64,000 nt of DNA from Oreohelix idahoensis (taxonomy: Eukaryota; Mollusca; Gastropoda; Stylommatophora; Oreohelicidae), in contig JAMPIV010019850.1 of assembly GCA_024509875.1 (NCBI GenBank), positions 244,001 through 308,000 of the forward strand. Direction: 5' to 3'. The position numbers were made by a program, and so were the translations under genes. This document shows positions 22,041 through 34,575 of the stretch, in pieces; positions within the stretch are counted from its first letter, which is position 1; every line of letters starts with the position of its first letter. Below the pieces are notes generated by a model that was not told where the DNA came from, made no database searches, and saw only the letters and a list, made by a program, of their open reading frames with translations.

Positions 22041-24176
22041 TAAAAGAAAAAAAAATTCATTCTGTACAAACAATGTAAAAGCTTTTATACTGAATCTTCA
22101 ATGTTAAATACAAAGTCACTTAAATAGAGAAACCGGAAATCTGGCGGACTTTGTTATTTCCACATGAGTCAATATATTATACACCTATTAGGGTCAAAGA
22201 ATAAAAGAGTATTTTAAAATAAAATTAAAAATAAAATAATGGAAGTACTGAAATAAAACCGTGAAGAACTTAAAACAATATACCAGCATTAATGGCTATG
22301 TTTCGATATCCTGAAGTAATATAGGCTATTAAAGCGACTTACACCCAGTCAATGTTTTACCATCCCTGAATAGAAAATCTTTCGAAATATTTTAGATTGT
22401 TTCTTGTTTTTATTTAACTTATGTTTTTTATCGTTTATTTTTTATGTATTTTTTTTTCTGTATACTATATATTGGTAATTATGATTTACCCTGTCTGCGG
22501 TAATTGGACAGAAGATGTGAGACGACTTTCGCACATTGGCAATTGTTCGTGGTATTGAAATTTAAAACACTAATATATCGCAAGAAAAACCCATTAAAGG
22601 TTTAACGCGATATTTTGCATCATCAAGTTGAAAATAAGTAGACTGAAACCTGATGTTAGCTGTGTTAACAATATTCTGCTTTTCTGCTGCAAACTGAGAT
22701 ACTCAACTAGTCGTGATGTAAATCTCTGACACGTGGATTACAACGAAGAACCACAACTAAGACATAACAGACTATTAAATAGTTACTGGTACAGAATAGA
22801 CAAATCTTTATTCCAGCGCACGAATATTATCCGATTGCGCTGATCTAGCGTATGTTCACGTGAGAACTTTCAGAGGCTGGCACTAGATGACTCTTTATGG
22901 GTTATGTGGTTGTATTATCGCCAGCAACCGGGTGGTAAATGGGTTACACCAATATTGCCTGTATGTATAAATGGCAAATTATAACAGCTCGTGGACGATG
23001 CTGTCTGCGCTGGGCAGCAGTATTTAATCCACGAAATAGCCGCCAGCGGTAACAATTTGGCAATTAATCCGTCAGTAAAAGAAGAAGTGAAGCCTTGTAA
23101 GTGCTAAAGGCTATGCACCAGTGTGTGGCAACGTTGTGCATAATAAATCTCTGTAGACTCTGGTTGAGCCCGTAGATAACGAACCCAGTCCGCTCTCTGT
23201 CTTTCTAATCAGGGTCTGGAAAAATAAGACATTTAAAAACATTTACATGGGTTTGTTCGACTGAACAATCGACGCTAACAGACGTCCAAACATCCTTCTC
23301 TGTTCTGTCTTCCACGAAAACGCATACAATTACACTTCAATAAAACATGGTCCGCGTCCACACCCACCTCGGTCAAATTCCTCTCTCGCGCTTGGCTAGC
23401 GAGCAGTCGGGGGAAAAGGGGGGGGGGGTGAGGCGGTCAAGGGAACACACACGTGGTCAACCTCGCTAAGCAAGGTCAGACATTCACCTCACAACACGGT
23501 ACGTGATACAGAATTTATAGGCGTAATCGACGTAATACATAAAATTAAATACAACTAGGATAGTTAGCACTTAACTCAGGATTAATTGATAAACATCGAA
23601 GATAACAATAATCAAAAATGCAAAATGTACATCTTCTTTCTGTCAGTTACATTTTATCTCTACCGTTTTCTTGTTAGTACACATTATCTCTCTCTATCGA
23701 TCTTGTTGTTATAACAGATTATCTAGCTATCTGTCTGTTACGTCTTAAGCTGCTAAAAACATCATCACTTCGGTATTCTCATAGGTTCACTATGATATTT
23801 AACTAAGTACATTATTTACATCACATCTATGTGTGTGAATTGTCTTTCGCCATCTTCACTTTTATTTTCTGCTAATCCTATATGTGTATATATTTAATTA
23901 ATGAATCCAATAACCGTGTTGATCATTATCTAGTTCGTTAATGTATCACGCGTGCAGTCGGTGTTAAATGTTTATAAATAGGTAAAATTCTAAATTTAGA
24001 TGAGGTTGGGGGCTCTTTCTTTATCGAGATCTGAGAGCAGAAGTTAAGGTCGTGAAGAAAATGAACACTTTGAAGACAACACTATTTAGTGGAGAGCAAT
24101 CTCGTGCTCTTCGTCTGTTCTTATCTCGAATAGGTCTCTTTCTTTCTTAAACTATTTTCTGCAGAGCTTCTTTATA
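22041..24176. other. 2.1 kb without a recognised gene
   Basis: AT-rich flank followed by moderately GC-rich sequence (22900-23250) and a G-run (G10 near 23421). I find no paired terminal repeats, RT motif or exon that I would defend. The stretch near 22960-23240 (TATAAA-like box, then AATAAA near 23142) might be an old solo LTR, but no TSD was found. Confidence 0.4.
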
Positions 24177-24468
24177 TTGTTGTTGTTATTGATCCAGGGG
24201 CGCTTGGGCTCTCGCCCTTCGGCACAATGCAATGTAGTGATATCTGCATGTTTTCGCAAGTCATTTTGTTTCTCCTTACAGGGTGTTCTACTTATCTGGG
24301 ATCGGAGGAAGAAGCATTTTTTCTAACATCATCGAGTGCTGGGCACTCAAAGAGTTGGTGGTTAACAGTATCGTGGTGGTAGTTCCATAGCGGCACCCTG
24401 GATGGTGTTGGGGTTGGATTCTGTTCAAGTGACTGTTGAGTGGTATATGTTCTGATCTGATCCGTCAT
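24177..24468 (-). mobile_element. LINE V, 3'-terminal piece
   Basis: End of LINE V on the minus strand. It encodes the typical C-terminal zinc-like block (HHDTVNHQLFECPAL) found after RNase H in I/Nimb-type LINEs, a stop, and a short 3' UTR ending near CAATAACAACAACAATATAA. It is separated from the rest of V by the LTR fragment 24469-25167. Confidence 0.8.
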
Positions 24469-25139
24469 TGTAAGATGGATGTCACGGCACTATTTTGCAG
24501 TGACGGAAAATTAGGAGTGGCAACATTGCTATCAGCGAATGTCGGCGACCCTGATAACTAGAAACTACGAAGTCAGGTGACAGGACGGAAGTCCAAAAGG
24601 TTACGGGGAGAGTCAGTCAGTTTTTGTCCAGCGAGCGGACGGAGTAGTTGTCTTTCGCCAGCAAGTGGCTGTGCGATTCATATATGGATTATTAGCCAGA
24701 GATTGGCATAGTTGTGTCTGTCGGTTATTAGGTGTAATTCTGGATTGTGTTGTGTCCGGTGGATATGTGATCCAGACCGCAGATTATCAGATGGTTATGA
24801 AATGAGTGGTTTCTTGGTCATAACTTTTGGGCGCTATAGGGAGCGATATTCAGTACAGAGTTGTATAGTACTGTCATGCTGTCATGTGTGAGATTATTCA
24901 GTTATATTAATTATTGGAAAGTTTCTCTGGTATAAATATATATATATATATATATATATTCCATATGTTCGTGGCCGTGTGAGGCCTGTAGTGTGTGTGC
25001 GTACGATTAAAGGGAAGAACATGCAGAAGTGTTTATTCCTTATTGTCAGCCATTGTGTTGTGGTCATACTCCTAAGGGGGCGAGCCAAGTATAAAGATAT
25101 AATATTATTAAAATCCACAGCATAGTTAGGTTCTTGACA
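24469..25139 (+). repeat. LTR of a tRNA-Pro-primed retroelement
   Basis: About 671 bp beginning TGTAAGATGG and ending TTCTTGACA. It contains a TATA-like box (GGTATAAATA near 24929) with a TA run. It is followed two bases later by a classical primer-binding site. No second LTR or coding region of this element is in the window. It interrupts LINE V. Confidence 0.75.
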
Positions 25140-25141
25140 AC

Positions 25142-25159
25142 TGGGGGCTCGTCCGGGAT
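25142..25159 (+). other. primer-binding site, tRNA-Pro type
   Basis: TGGGGGCTCGTCCGGGAT, identical to the 18-base tRNA-Pro primer-binding site known from gammaretroviruses and some Gypsy elements. It lies two bases after the LTR. Only about eight more internal bases remain before LINE V sequence returns near 25168, so the body of the element is deleted. Confidence 0.88.
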
Positions 25160-25167
25160 CAGTTGAT

Positions 25168-27529
25168 GTTGTCGTTAGGAACAGGAACAGCCATATGTCC
25201 GTAAACTTCTCTTCCAGTTTTTCCAATGGCCCATCTGTTCAGCCAAGTTTCTTTGTTTGTTGTTCGTATGAGCGTTTTGGCTGTTTGGAGAGTTGTTGCT
25301 CTGAGTGGTTGTTCTTGTTTTGTTCCTTTCTTTGCTAATCTGTCTGCTCTGTCATTACCTGGTGGTGTATTTGAGTGGCCAGGGATCCACTGCATAACTA
25401 TTCTGATGCCATAGGAAGTGATAAGCTGATCAGCATCCTGGATTAGTTTCGCTAATTCAGTTCCATAATGTCCACTGCCTTCCTAAGCTTGAATGGCAGA
25501 CATTGAGTCAGTAAAAATGACAATGTTTTGAGCCTTTGAGGGAAAGGTATCAAATACAGCCTTCAAATGGTATACAGCTGTTTTCAGTGCAATGATTTCA
25601 GCTTCAGAGAGTAAAACTAACCGCATGCATCAAACAGCTCGTCGGAGGATCCGTCTGGATAACATATGTAAACTCCGTAACCTGCTTTGATGGTGGCCTT
25701 AAATGCAGATCCGTCAATACAGACATTCTTCAGGGTAGGCATCAATGATTCTTTGTGATTCACTCATAAGACTGACTGGGTCGGCCTGTTTGGTTGTTCC
25801 ATCTACTAATTTCAACTGTACTTCTTGTGTTTTTAAGTGGGTATGGGGTGGTAAATTCCTTACTACTTTATGTATATCGTGTCTTCTTTCTGGGAGGTGG
25901 TATCTATCTTGTATTTCATGGACATGGTGTAAGACTGACTTGTGCTTTATTCTTTGCTTGTGTTCCAAGTTTTCTACAAGGTGCCTGTTAGGGAGGTTTC
26001 TGTTTATTCTCTTACATCTTTCATAAACTTCTAAAGCAGCTTTATCTGTCCGCAAACTAGGGGATTTCACATTTATGTGTATTTCACAAGCAGCAGTTGG
26101 CGTTGATCTCATAGCTCCACTGATTAGTCGAAGGGCATTGCTTTGCACTCTGTCGAGAGACTATAGGTTTGTTTTGGAGCAAGTTGTAAGAAGAGAGGTG
26201 TTATATTCTATCACAGAACGAACATAGCCAAGGTACAAGCCTCTCAGAGTATCATTGCCTGATCTCCAAGTAGTGCCAGCAAATCTCTTCATTAGATGTA
26301 ATCGCCTTAGTGCTTTGTTCTTTGTATTCGCAATGTGGTTCTTGAGGTTGAGCTGCCGATTAAGTGTGACTCCAAGATAGATGGGATGTTCTTCTTTTGT
26401 CACTTGGTGTTTGTCTAGCCACAGGTTGATATTCTTCTTGGATATTTTATGGTTTTTGGTAAAGATAGTGCAAACAGTCTTTGTATAGTTGACCTTTAGT
26501 TTCCATGTTTGGCAGTACTCATGCAGTCTTCTGAGGTCTCCGTTTAGTCTTTGAGCTCCATTTTCTAGATTCTCGTGATTCTCATATTGCCAGGTCATCA
26601 GCGTGAAGATCTTTTTTCGGCTTTGATCTGGTCTGCTAAGTCATTGATATAGATGAAAAATAGAGTTCAGCTTAATGCTGAAACTTGTGGTAAGCCCTCC
26701 TCTAAGACTTCTTTCGATTAGATTGCATTGTTTATCTTTGTCTGGATTGTTCGATCAATCAAAAAAAATATTTTATCCATTTGTATAACCTGAAGTGTAT
26801 TCCTATGCTAATCATTTTCATCTTGAGGCCTTTTCTCTATACATGATCGTAGGCCTGCTGGAGGTCAAAGACGATGTCCACAGTATGTTTCTTATTCTGA
26901 ACGCCATCATGAATTCTCTGCGTCAACCGGAAAAGCTGGTCTTCTGTGCAGCTGCTGGTTCTGAAGCCTGCCTGTTCAGGACGTAGAATACTGTAACTCT
27001 CAAGGAACAAATAGAGACATGTGTTTATCATTCTGTCAGCAATTTTCCCCAGGCATGATGTTAAAGATATCGGACGGCAGCTTTTGGGTTCATCTGGGGA
27101 GGGGGTTTGTTGGTTTTTAAAATGGGGACAATATGAGCGTTCCTCCAGGCTTTTAGAAATTTGCCTGATCTCCATGTCTTATTGATCAGCTTGAGGATTA
27201 CTTCTCTCCCAGATGAGCCCAGGTCGAGTAGCATTTCATTATGGATCTTGTCCGGCCATGGGGACTTTCTAGGTTTTAATTTCTTCAGGGCTTGCTCTAA
27301 CTCCTTCATGCTTAGCTCTTCTTCGAATAGGGAGGCATTGACCGTTGAGGCTTTCTCTTGTTTCTTTAACTAGTGTAGTTTCCTGTCCAGCTCTGTGAGT
27401 TTACTTGCTCTATTCATATTGGCAAAGTAACGGTTGAAGTGTTCTGCTTTCTTGTGGTCTTCAGTGATTGTTTTCCTTCCCTCTATCACTGGCTTTGGAT
27501 TCATCCTTTTACTTTCTCCAGAAAGATTA
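25168..27529 (-). mobile_element. LINE V, RT and RNase H region
   Basis: Decayed APE-type LINE with RNase H (I/Nimb-like). RT pieces run from the LKPRKSPWPDKIHNEML block near 27260, through RPISLTS near 27070, PEQAGFR near 26975, FDLQQAYDHV near 26850 and YLGVTLNRQL near 26370, to the thumb near 26100-26240. The YADD box is not intact near 26600. RNase H remnants include MQWIPGHSNTPPGNDRAD near 25360. Frames change several times. The upstream continuation is beyond the solo LTR at 29911. Confidence 0.88.
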
Positions 27530-27534
27530 TTTAC

Positions 27535-29910
27535 TGTCGTGGAATATTCTAATCCACATATATAAATTAAAAGGTAAATGTAAAGCTTAACAAATAAATT
27601 CTAATAAAGAAAAGAGCAATGGTAAAATAACAGTGCTGTCACAAGGAATGTACTCGAAATCCCCTTTGTTTTATGCTTCGTCTGCAAATTGTAACGCTTT
27701 CACGTTGATAGTAAAAGCCTACTATATTATTACCCGCTTTCTTCAATGAAACATGTACTAAACTTGAGATACGCAAGCTGAAACAATGACCTAAATTTAA
27801 TATTTCATTCATCCCATACACAGCGTAACTAAAAGACAGATAAAGCAGGATAGAGAGAAGGGAGAGGCAGAAAGCCGAACGCATGCAAAATTAAACACGC
27901 GTTTCGCTATTAATGCCACCCCAACAAGCGTAACGCGATACACAATTACTACTATCACGCGTGTAAGGCCACATGCACTAACTTTTTCGGACGGACAGTG
28001 ATAAAAACACTAACCTTCCCAGAGTTAGGTTTTTAAATCCTGAAAAACTCTTATTAGAAAAGATGACAATAGATGGGTTTACGTTTGAAAACATTACAGT
28101 ACCCAGACAGCACATCTTCGAAACAGGAGGTAGAAGAAATTGCATATTTTGAACGCAGCCACTTAGCTCTTTTAAATTTGTATATTTGGGTTCCTTAGGG
28201 CTTGCTGACAAAGAATATGTAAAACGTTACGCAAATAGTCTAGGAATTAACAAGTTATAACCAAAATAAAATAGTGGGGATGCCTGACAGCATGAAATCA
28301 TTTCTGCTCATAAATTTTTTTTATAACGTGTTTAAAAAAACCTTGCGTACGGAAATAGCCTACCATGTAAACTCCAAATTGATTGGAGCGCAACAAATAT
28401 AAGACTAAACACGATTGGTCGGACTATAAATACTATCTTTGGTTGTTAGGGGAGACGTAGGAAGGTAAAATTTTTTCAAACACTTGTCGAAACGTGGCTC
28501 CATTGGCCAGACTCGCTGATATAATCACTTAGGAGCGTTAGTTCGAGACCACTAGTTCAAATAAGCTTGATAAAGCAACAGTGCGTTGAAGCCAGCTCAT
28601 ATTTTTGCTAAATAAAAGCCTGGAACATAAGCAGATGGGAATTTGTGCCAGAATTCATTGCTAGTCAACGTATCTGTGTTTATTCTATGAATTGTGGTAA
28701 GCTTGAAACATTCAGTATCTTTTAATGAAAATTGAATGTGAATTGTTAATTTATGCCTGTATATATGTGTAGTTCAGTAGCAAACATGATGTAAAGCCTA
28801 TAATGCTCCAGCCTGAACAGAAGGTGTCGGAGGAAAGTAAAACGGCATGGAATGGCCAAACAGTACACTGACACCTAGATGATTGACTAGAAAGAAATAA
28901 TGCTGGAAGTGCAGAGGCGTAGTAACCATTAAGGAGGTTAATACTGGTATAAAGTATTTCAGATGAAGCTGACAGTTGGCCTAACGCTCTGAACTCAATG
29001 TTTGTGGTGTATTGTGCTCAGTGTAGAACTAGAGTATCAATTAGTTATGAAGTAGAAGGTACATCCTTCTTGTTTTCAGGGACCGTGGTCTTGATGGTAT
29101 TGAGCAGCACCTGGTCAGAGCTTTGCTGAATCCAGAGTCGGACAGCATACTCCTTGGCCATTCCATGCCGTTTTACTTTCCTCCGCCATCACGCAAGATA
29201 AGCTGATGTGGCCAGCTGAGCTCAAAATTATGTACCCCCATCTTAAAATAACATTGTAACATAAACTTAAGAGGGGAAGTAAATTGTTTTAATATCAGGA
29301 ACTGAGAACATCTCCAATACTAGTTCCAATAAAGACAAACTATTGAAGTCATGATGACAAATACCAACAGAGCTTGAACAAAACAAAACCAGTATTACCT
29401 CATATTACTACTACACAACTGACACACATAGGATACTTTTAATAATATATGTCACTACAATATTCATATTGATAAATTCTGTACATATAACTTGTAAGTA
29501 AAATTGATTGTGATTCCTGGTTCCCTTTGTATTTGAATCAGGACACATATTCATTCATAACAGCAATGAATACATATTGTTATTTGAAAAGTTATCAGTG
29601 ACTCCTTTAAGATATCCTTTAGAGTGTTATATGTATGTGAGTGTCACAGTGTTGTCAAGTGTGGTGGAATAAATTAAATTGTTTATCTGTCTGTTGTTGT
29701 TATGACTTACACTTCATCATACACATACCCTAGACATACAACGTAGTCATCACACTATTCCAGAATAATTCTGACTGAGGTAGACATATGTGGCAGCAAG
29801 TAAGGTTATATATAATACACTACTCTTATTAGATATATATACCTTCACAGCTGATCTCAGTCAGTACACTAAGTCCCCTATACATATTTATAACATCCTA
29901 CTTCACCACA
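27535..29910. repeat. solo LTR S1
   Basis: 2376 bp beginning TGTCGTGGAA and ending TTCACCACA, flanked by TTTAC at 27530-27534 and 29911-29915. Joining the flanks restores the LINE V frame (KAWALVN then LSGESKRM). S2 at 39637-42077 is a diverged copy in opposite orientation. No interior or second LTR is present, so this is a solo LTR left by LTR-LTR recombination. It carries a private 32-bp inverted repeat (28828-28859 and 29154-29185). Confidence 0.92.
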
Positions 29911-31080
29911 TTTACTAATGCCCATGCTTTATTCCCATTCTGTCTGAGATCTAAGTTGGAGCACGTTTCTGTCCATTTATCTTTTTTGACCTTCTTAACT
30001 GTAAGTTTTACTGTGGCACATGCTTTATTGTACTGAATCTTTGCCTCTTGTGAACGTGTGGTATCAAGTGTTGTTTTGGCTTTGTTTCTTTCAGATATAA
30101 TAATTTGTAATTCTTTGTTCCAGAATTGTTTATATGGCTTCCGGCTGTCCCTTGGGATGGACTGAGCTGCTGCTGCATTCACGATTGATTTTGTTAGTTC
30201 TTCACTGAATGTTTCGACACAGTTGGTATCAATGTTCTCTAGAAGGCGATCCAATGTTTCCTAGATTAGTCTCCAATTTGCTTTTCAAAAATTCCAGCGA
30301 GTTCTCTGTTTGGAACATGCTTTGCTAGGGGTACTTATAGTGGTGAGGAGTGATTTGTGCAGCAAAGTTGGTGGGGACTCTGTATCCTGTAATACCGACA
30401 GGTTAGTTGTTTCACAGGTCTTTTTAATGTACTTTCCTGTGCTGTTGTAATCAGGGTAACCCCAACGGGGTGAGTGTCCGTTGAAGTCCCCTACAAGAAG
30501 GGTTTTGTGATACTGTGTATTGTATAGTTCTGGTATGTTGCATGTTGTCTGAGGTGGGCTGTACACATTGTATATAGTATATATACCTCCATTGTGCCAG
30601 ATATTGACTTTTTGTACATCTGTGGGATGGGCTGTTGTTAGCTGAGTGACATCTCATTGTATGTCATTTCTGATGTAGGTTACTATGCCATGGCAACCAG
30701 TGCAATTACAGGCGTAACTAGTGTATCCGGACAGGTCAAAGGTCACAATCTTTGTGTAAAGTTTCTTGTAGAGCAGCCACGTGTACTCTGTGACTGTCTA
30801 GCAGTTTGGCAAGCTCAAGCTTTTTATTTCTTATGCCACAGATGTTTAGCTGCAGAGTATTAGGTGTTTGTGTTTTTTTTCCTGCGTGATTTGGTTTATT
30901 TTTGCTCTCCCTCCCACTTTTCCTCTTCCTGAAGAGTCTGTCTTTTAGGTTTTTTCCAGAAATCAATTTTTCGCACATCTTAGCCTGGTTACCCACTGTC
31001 TGGCGCGGACCTTGATAACAGAGGCGTCGTCCGATCTCGTTTGAGTTAATAAATTTTAACTTTGTCACCTTCATGGCATT
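29911..31080 (-). mobile_element. LINE V, endonuclease region and linker
   Basis: Upstream part of LINE V. APE endonuclease motifs: LQLNICGIRNK near 30850, LQETLH near 30760, VGDFNGHSPRWG near 30480. The linker to RT (KQFWNKELQIIISERNKAK) lies near 30100. Stops and frame changes throughout. Confidence 0.88.
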
Positions 31081-32084
31081 GTGATGCTGGGAGGCCTGTA
31101 GATTTCCTACCGCCCCGGATAGAAGCCAGAAGTGTACTGTGCCAGCTCTGGGGAAGATAAAGGTGGAGTTTCTGAATCTGCCTGAGATACGTTGCCAAGG
31201 TAGGGCTCACAGTGCTCATTCCCCGCCACCAATTGCCTGCTGGTTACGCCGAGTTCTCCAAAGCTCTAGGCATGTGACCAAAAGTTGAAGGCAATAGGAT
31301 CGTCACGTTCTGAGTCTCTGTGCCTGTACGATGGGTTCAGATCTTCTGGAAGTAGTGCATACTTGTTCCCACTCCTGAGACTTGTTCAGTATCCATCTGG
31401 CTCCTTTCCATCCACAGATGGAACGATATAGTGCACCAGTTTTATTATCGAGGTTTGCTCCTCTATATCCGTTGTGTTTAGCCTGAGCATTCGCACCTTC
31501 AGCTACCAGGACTACTTCGAGGAGGGTGTGGCTCTTAACCACGCACAATGATCTTGGGGTATGAGAGGTTTTGCTAGGCCAAGAGACTGACACCGCAATG
31601 GTCGCTTCAGTCATTAAGGAATTTACTAGGCCTAGGGTGAAGCAAGAGGGGAAAACCACTACCCACAACACCAACACATCATAAACAGATTTGTAAAAGA
31701 TTTGGCCCCGAGAGCTTCTTTTGTAAAGTTCCATTGGCTATCCCCAGCGACAACTACTGTTGTTGTTGCTCCAAGAAAAGGGGTCCTGAGTCGTCCTGGT
31801 TCGTTTCCTCTGGCGTTTCCGTTGTTAGACATGAAACGTTGGTGAAGTAATGGCTTCTTGCTGGACCCTTGAATTTTGTGGGTGTTTGCCAGATAGAGTT
31901 TGCCCCAAATGGTTGTCTCTCGCCTACGATTGTAAAGCTGGGTGCTGAGCTATTGACTTATTGGTTTTCTGACGCGTTCCACTGGTAATTATACAGCAAA
32001 GTTCATCAGTTCATTCTCGTCCATTCTGGTCCTTCTTTTTGTGCAGTCACTCATTTGTTAACGTCTGCAATGTCGTGAAGAGCG
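31081..32084 (-). mobile_element. probable LINE V 5' part (ORF1 region), decayed
   Basis: This region precedes the endonuclease of LINE V on the same strand, where ORF1 and the 5' UTR should be. A 143-codon open frame (31734-31303) exists, but I cannot match it to an ORF1 motif with confidence, and neighbouring frames look equally coding-like. The boundary with unique DNA is not visible. Confidence 0.4.
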
Positions 32085-32335
32085 TCTGATTGACAGAGTG
32101 GTTAAAGCGCTGGTCTTATGCGTCAAAGATTCCATGTTCGAATCACGGTACCGACACACACCAGTTTACCCAGCTGTAAATGTTTAAACGACTACTCTTT
32201 GAGTTAGGGAAGGAAAAGGCAGCAAGGAAGAGAACAGATCACTCCACCACTCGAAGTTGGACCTAGAATGGTGAAGTCTCAAACACCCCACTCCCCTACA
32301 GCAGTATATGCTGTGTGAGTAAGAAAAACAACGTG
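32085..32335 (+). repeat. tRNA-derived SINE
   Basis: A-box-like TGACAGAGTGGT at 32091-32102 and B-box-like TGTTCGAATCA at 32135-32145, followed by a non-tRNA body (CCAGTTTACCCAGCTGTAAA from about 32161). The head resembles a Ser/Leu-type tRNA but has no CCA end or full cloverleaf. No other copy is in the window. Confidence 0.75.
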
Positions 32336-32825
32336 GATGTCCGTGTCCTTGTTGTCCATACGTCACAGCCATACATTTAGATAGACTTGAGTTCAAACAT
32401 CCTAGTTTAAGTTTCTTTAGATCTACATGCAACTAGCAGGTAGACATTCTGACTGGTAACATTAGTGACAGGTTCGAAACCAGAATATTTACAAACGCGA
32501 TTATATTGCTCTTGGTCACTGACTGGATATTGTTTTTAAGTTTGCACACTAAGAACTTTCTCAACTATATACTGGTGTTGAACCAAGCGCACAACACGTA
32601 TGACATCATCAATTAGTGTTCGTCATCTTGGGACATGTTTTGAGGCCAAACAACTGCCTCTTTACATGGATCGAAATTCTGTTGCTTCTCCATAACAATT
32701 CTTGATTACCTAACATTTGACTTTAGAATAGAAACACTCAGTAATAGCTCTGCCGTGCCCATAAATTCTTGTACAAGAGTTCCTGTTGTATCTGCGTCAG
32801 ATACCTTGTCAAGGTAAAAGTCAAA
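32336..32825. other. upstream flank of PDI-like gene 2
   Basis: No gene. Presumed promoter and 5' UTR side of gene 2. No TATA box near the ATG is obvious. Confidence 0.4.
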
Positions 32826-33071
32826 ATGCCTAATTTTTTTGGAAAGAAGGTACAAAAAAAAAAGAAAATACGAGATCCAGAGTTGTTCGCCATTCCTGAA
32901 AATGTGGATGAGTACGATGACACAAACGACTTCTTCGCCAAGTCAGAAACAGTTACAAATTTAAAACAGGACTTTTTTTACGACTATCTAAAGCAAAAAG
33001 ACGCAGTCTTGGTTTATTTCTACAACCCCCAACTCCCGGATTGCTGCTTTGCTAAGAAACACTTTGATAAG
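32826..33071 (+). CDS. thioredoxin-fold / PDI-like protein 2, exon 1 (partial gene)
   Basis: ATG at 32826, 82 codons, donor GTAAGA at 33072, phase 0 as in gene 1. Residues 6-16 are very basic (KKVQKKKKIR). An acidic EYDDTNDFF block (29-37) and a thioredoxin-fold strand VLVYFY (61-66) follow. At the CxxC position the sequence is LPDC (70-73): the first, nucleophilic cysteine is missing and the second is kept, followed by another Cys (74). The open frame continues upstream to about 32769 without an ATG, so an upstream exon cannot be excluded. Exon 2, which should carry the cis-Pro loop, is not found to the right. It may lie beyond 64000, across an intron swollen by the nested transposons, or may be lost. 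Confidence 0.62.
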
Positions 33072-33179
33072 GTAAGAAATAGCTTAAACTTGTTTCAGAA
33101 GTGTCACTTAAGGCCAGCAGATGGTATTGCTTGTTCATAGAAGTAGGCCGCACTAGAATGAGTCTGCCATGCTGCCTCA

Positions 33180-34100
33180 TGTTGCTCGAATTTGTCAAAT
33201 CATTGTAAATAGGGAGAATCACAATTGTGCTTATTCGTTTAAAAAATAAAACAAAATAAATTTAAAAAACTAAAAAAAAAACCCAACAAAATCAAGAAGA
33301 AACTCTGAACAAGAATAATATTAAAGTGAACGGGTGTAAAGGCCTGGTGGTTCCAGTTATATAACTGACTTTAACAGATATTTTAATTGACTGTCATCAG
33401 TTAAAAGTCATATGTATTGTAAGAACATCATCAGATCTTCACATTCCCAGCCCCTATATTTTAACCTTTCGTCGTGTTAAATATTGTTTGACTATATTGT
33501 GCAGTTCCTTAGGTCTGTCTATTCCTAACACCTCTTCTATATTTATAGGTAAGTTTGATGCTAATCTAATATTGGTATTCTCATTTGTTCATACCTCTTA
33601 CATTTTAACAAGAAATGTTCTATATTATTGTCTTGAAGACATTCTGCACAGTAAGGTTCTTCTATTCTGAAATAGCTTATTCCCAGCTGTAGTCTGAGAA
33701 GTTTCTTATTACTATGAATTTTCAATTCCCTAGATATCTGACATTTTCTTGTTGGAGCCTTGAACATCTTATAAGATGAATAACTGCCGATACGGGAAAG
33801 TGGCATCACATCTGTCAAATCATTGTAAATATGGCAAATCAAAGTTACCAATTTTGCGTGTAGGTTAGTAAAAAACGAGATAAAACAGAATAAGATCAAA
33901 CCAAAACACTAAATAAAAATAATATTCAATATGTATTATAAGAACATCATGAGACCTTCACCTTCCCAATTACTATACATTAACTTTTGCTCTTGTTAAA
34001 TTATGCAGTTCCATGTGTCTGTCTATTATCAACATCTCTCCTGTATTTATAGGTCAATTTGATGCCTGCAAATAATCTTGCTCGAGTACTTATCTGTATA
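33180..34100 (-). mobile_element. two tandem LINE 3'-end fragments
   Basis: A LINE C-terminal block is readable on the minus strand at about 33640-33720 (RIEEPYCAECLQDNNIEHFL, a Cys/His module after RT or RNase H). Its 3' untranslated end (33400-33595) is repeated in diverged form at about 33925-34080, and the block near 33200 (GTCAAATCATTGTAAATA) recurs near 33816. So two partial copies lie head to tail. Both are inactive. Confidence 0.65.
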
Positions 34101-34254
34101 CAGGTAGCTTTAACCTGACTGTTAGGCCAGCGTGATGCTGACCCCATCACCCATAGTGTGCCGTATGGTCAAGATAATATGGGCCTAACACAAAATTCCC
34201 AATATGCCTCAATGGGTGTGTAACGGGATCCTTTACCTTTGTGTGTGTTTTTTT

Positions 34255-34575
34255 TAAACCTAACTCAGACTTTGTTCCGAAATTTGTAAAACAATAAGCC
34301 TTAACCTAACTCAAACTGTGTTCTGAGTTTGTCAAAGTTAACCGTAACCTAATTCCGACCCTGTTTCGAACTTTTATCCAACAGCTAGCCTTGATCTAAT
34401 ACCAGTCCTGATCCGAGCTTTGTCAAACAGCTACCCTTAATGTAAAACCAAACTCTGTTTCGAACTTTGTCAAGTTGCTATCCTTAACCTGACCGCAAAT
34501 CTGTATCAAACATTGACAAACGGCTAACTTATAATCTAACCACAACAGTAATTCAATCTTTGACAAAAATAATAA
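34255..34575. repeat. degenerate minisatellite, about 45-bp unit, seven copies
   Basis: Tandem units of the form CCTTAACCTAACTCAAACTC then TGTTCGAACTTTGTCAAACAGCTA, each heavily diverged. Seven successive units can be aligned by eye between 34255 and 34575. Confidence 0.75.

Noticed and set aside
32091..32145. Possible tRNA-Ser/Leu gene
   Set aside because: Head of a tRNA-derived SINE; boxes are imperfect and stems do not close.
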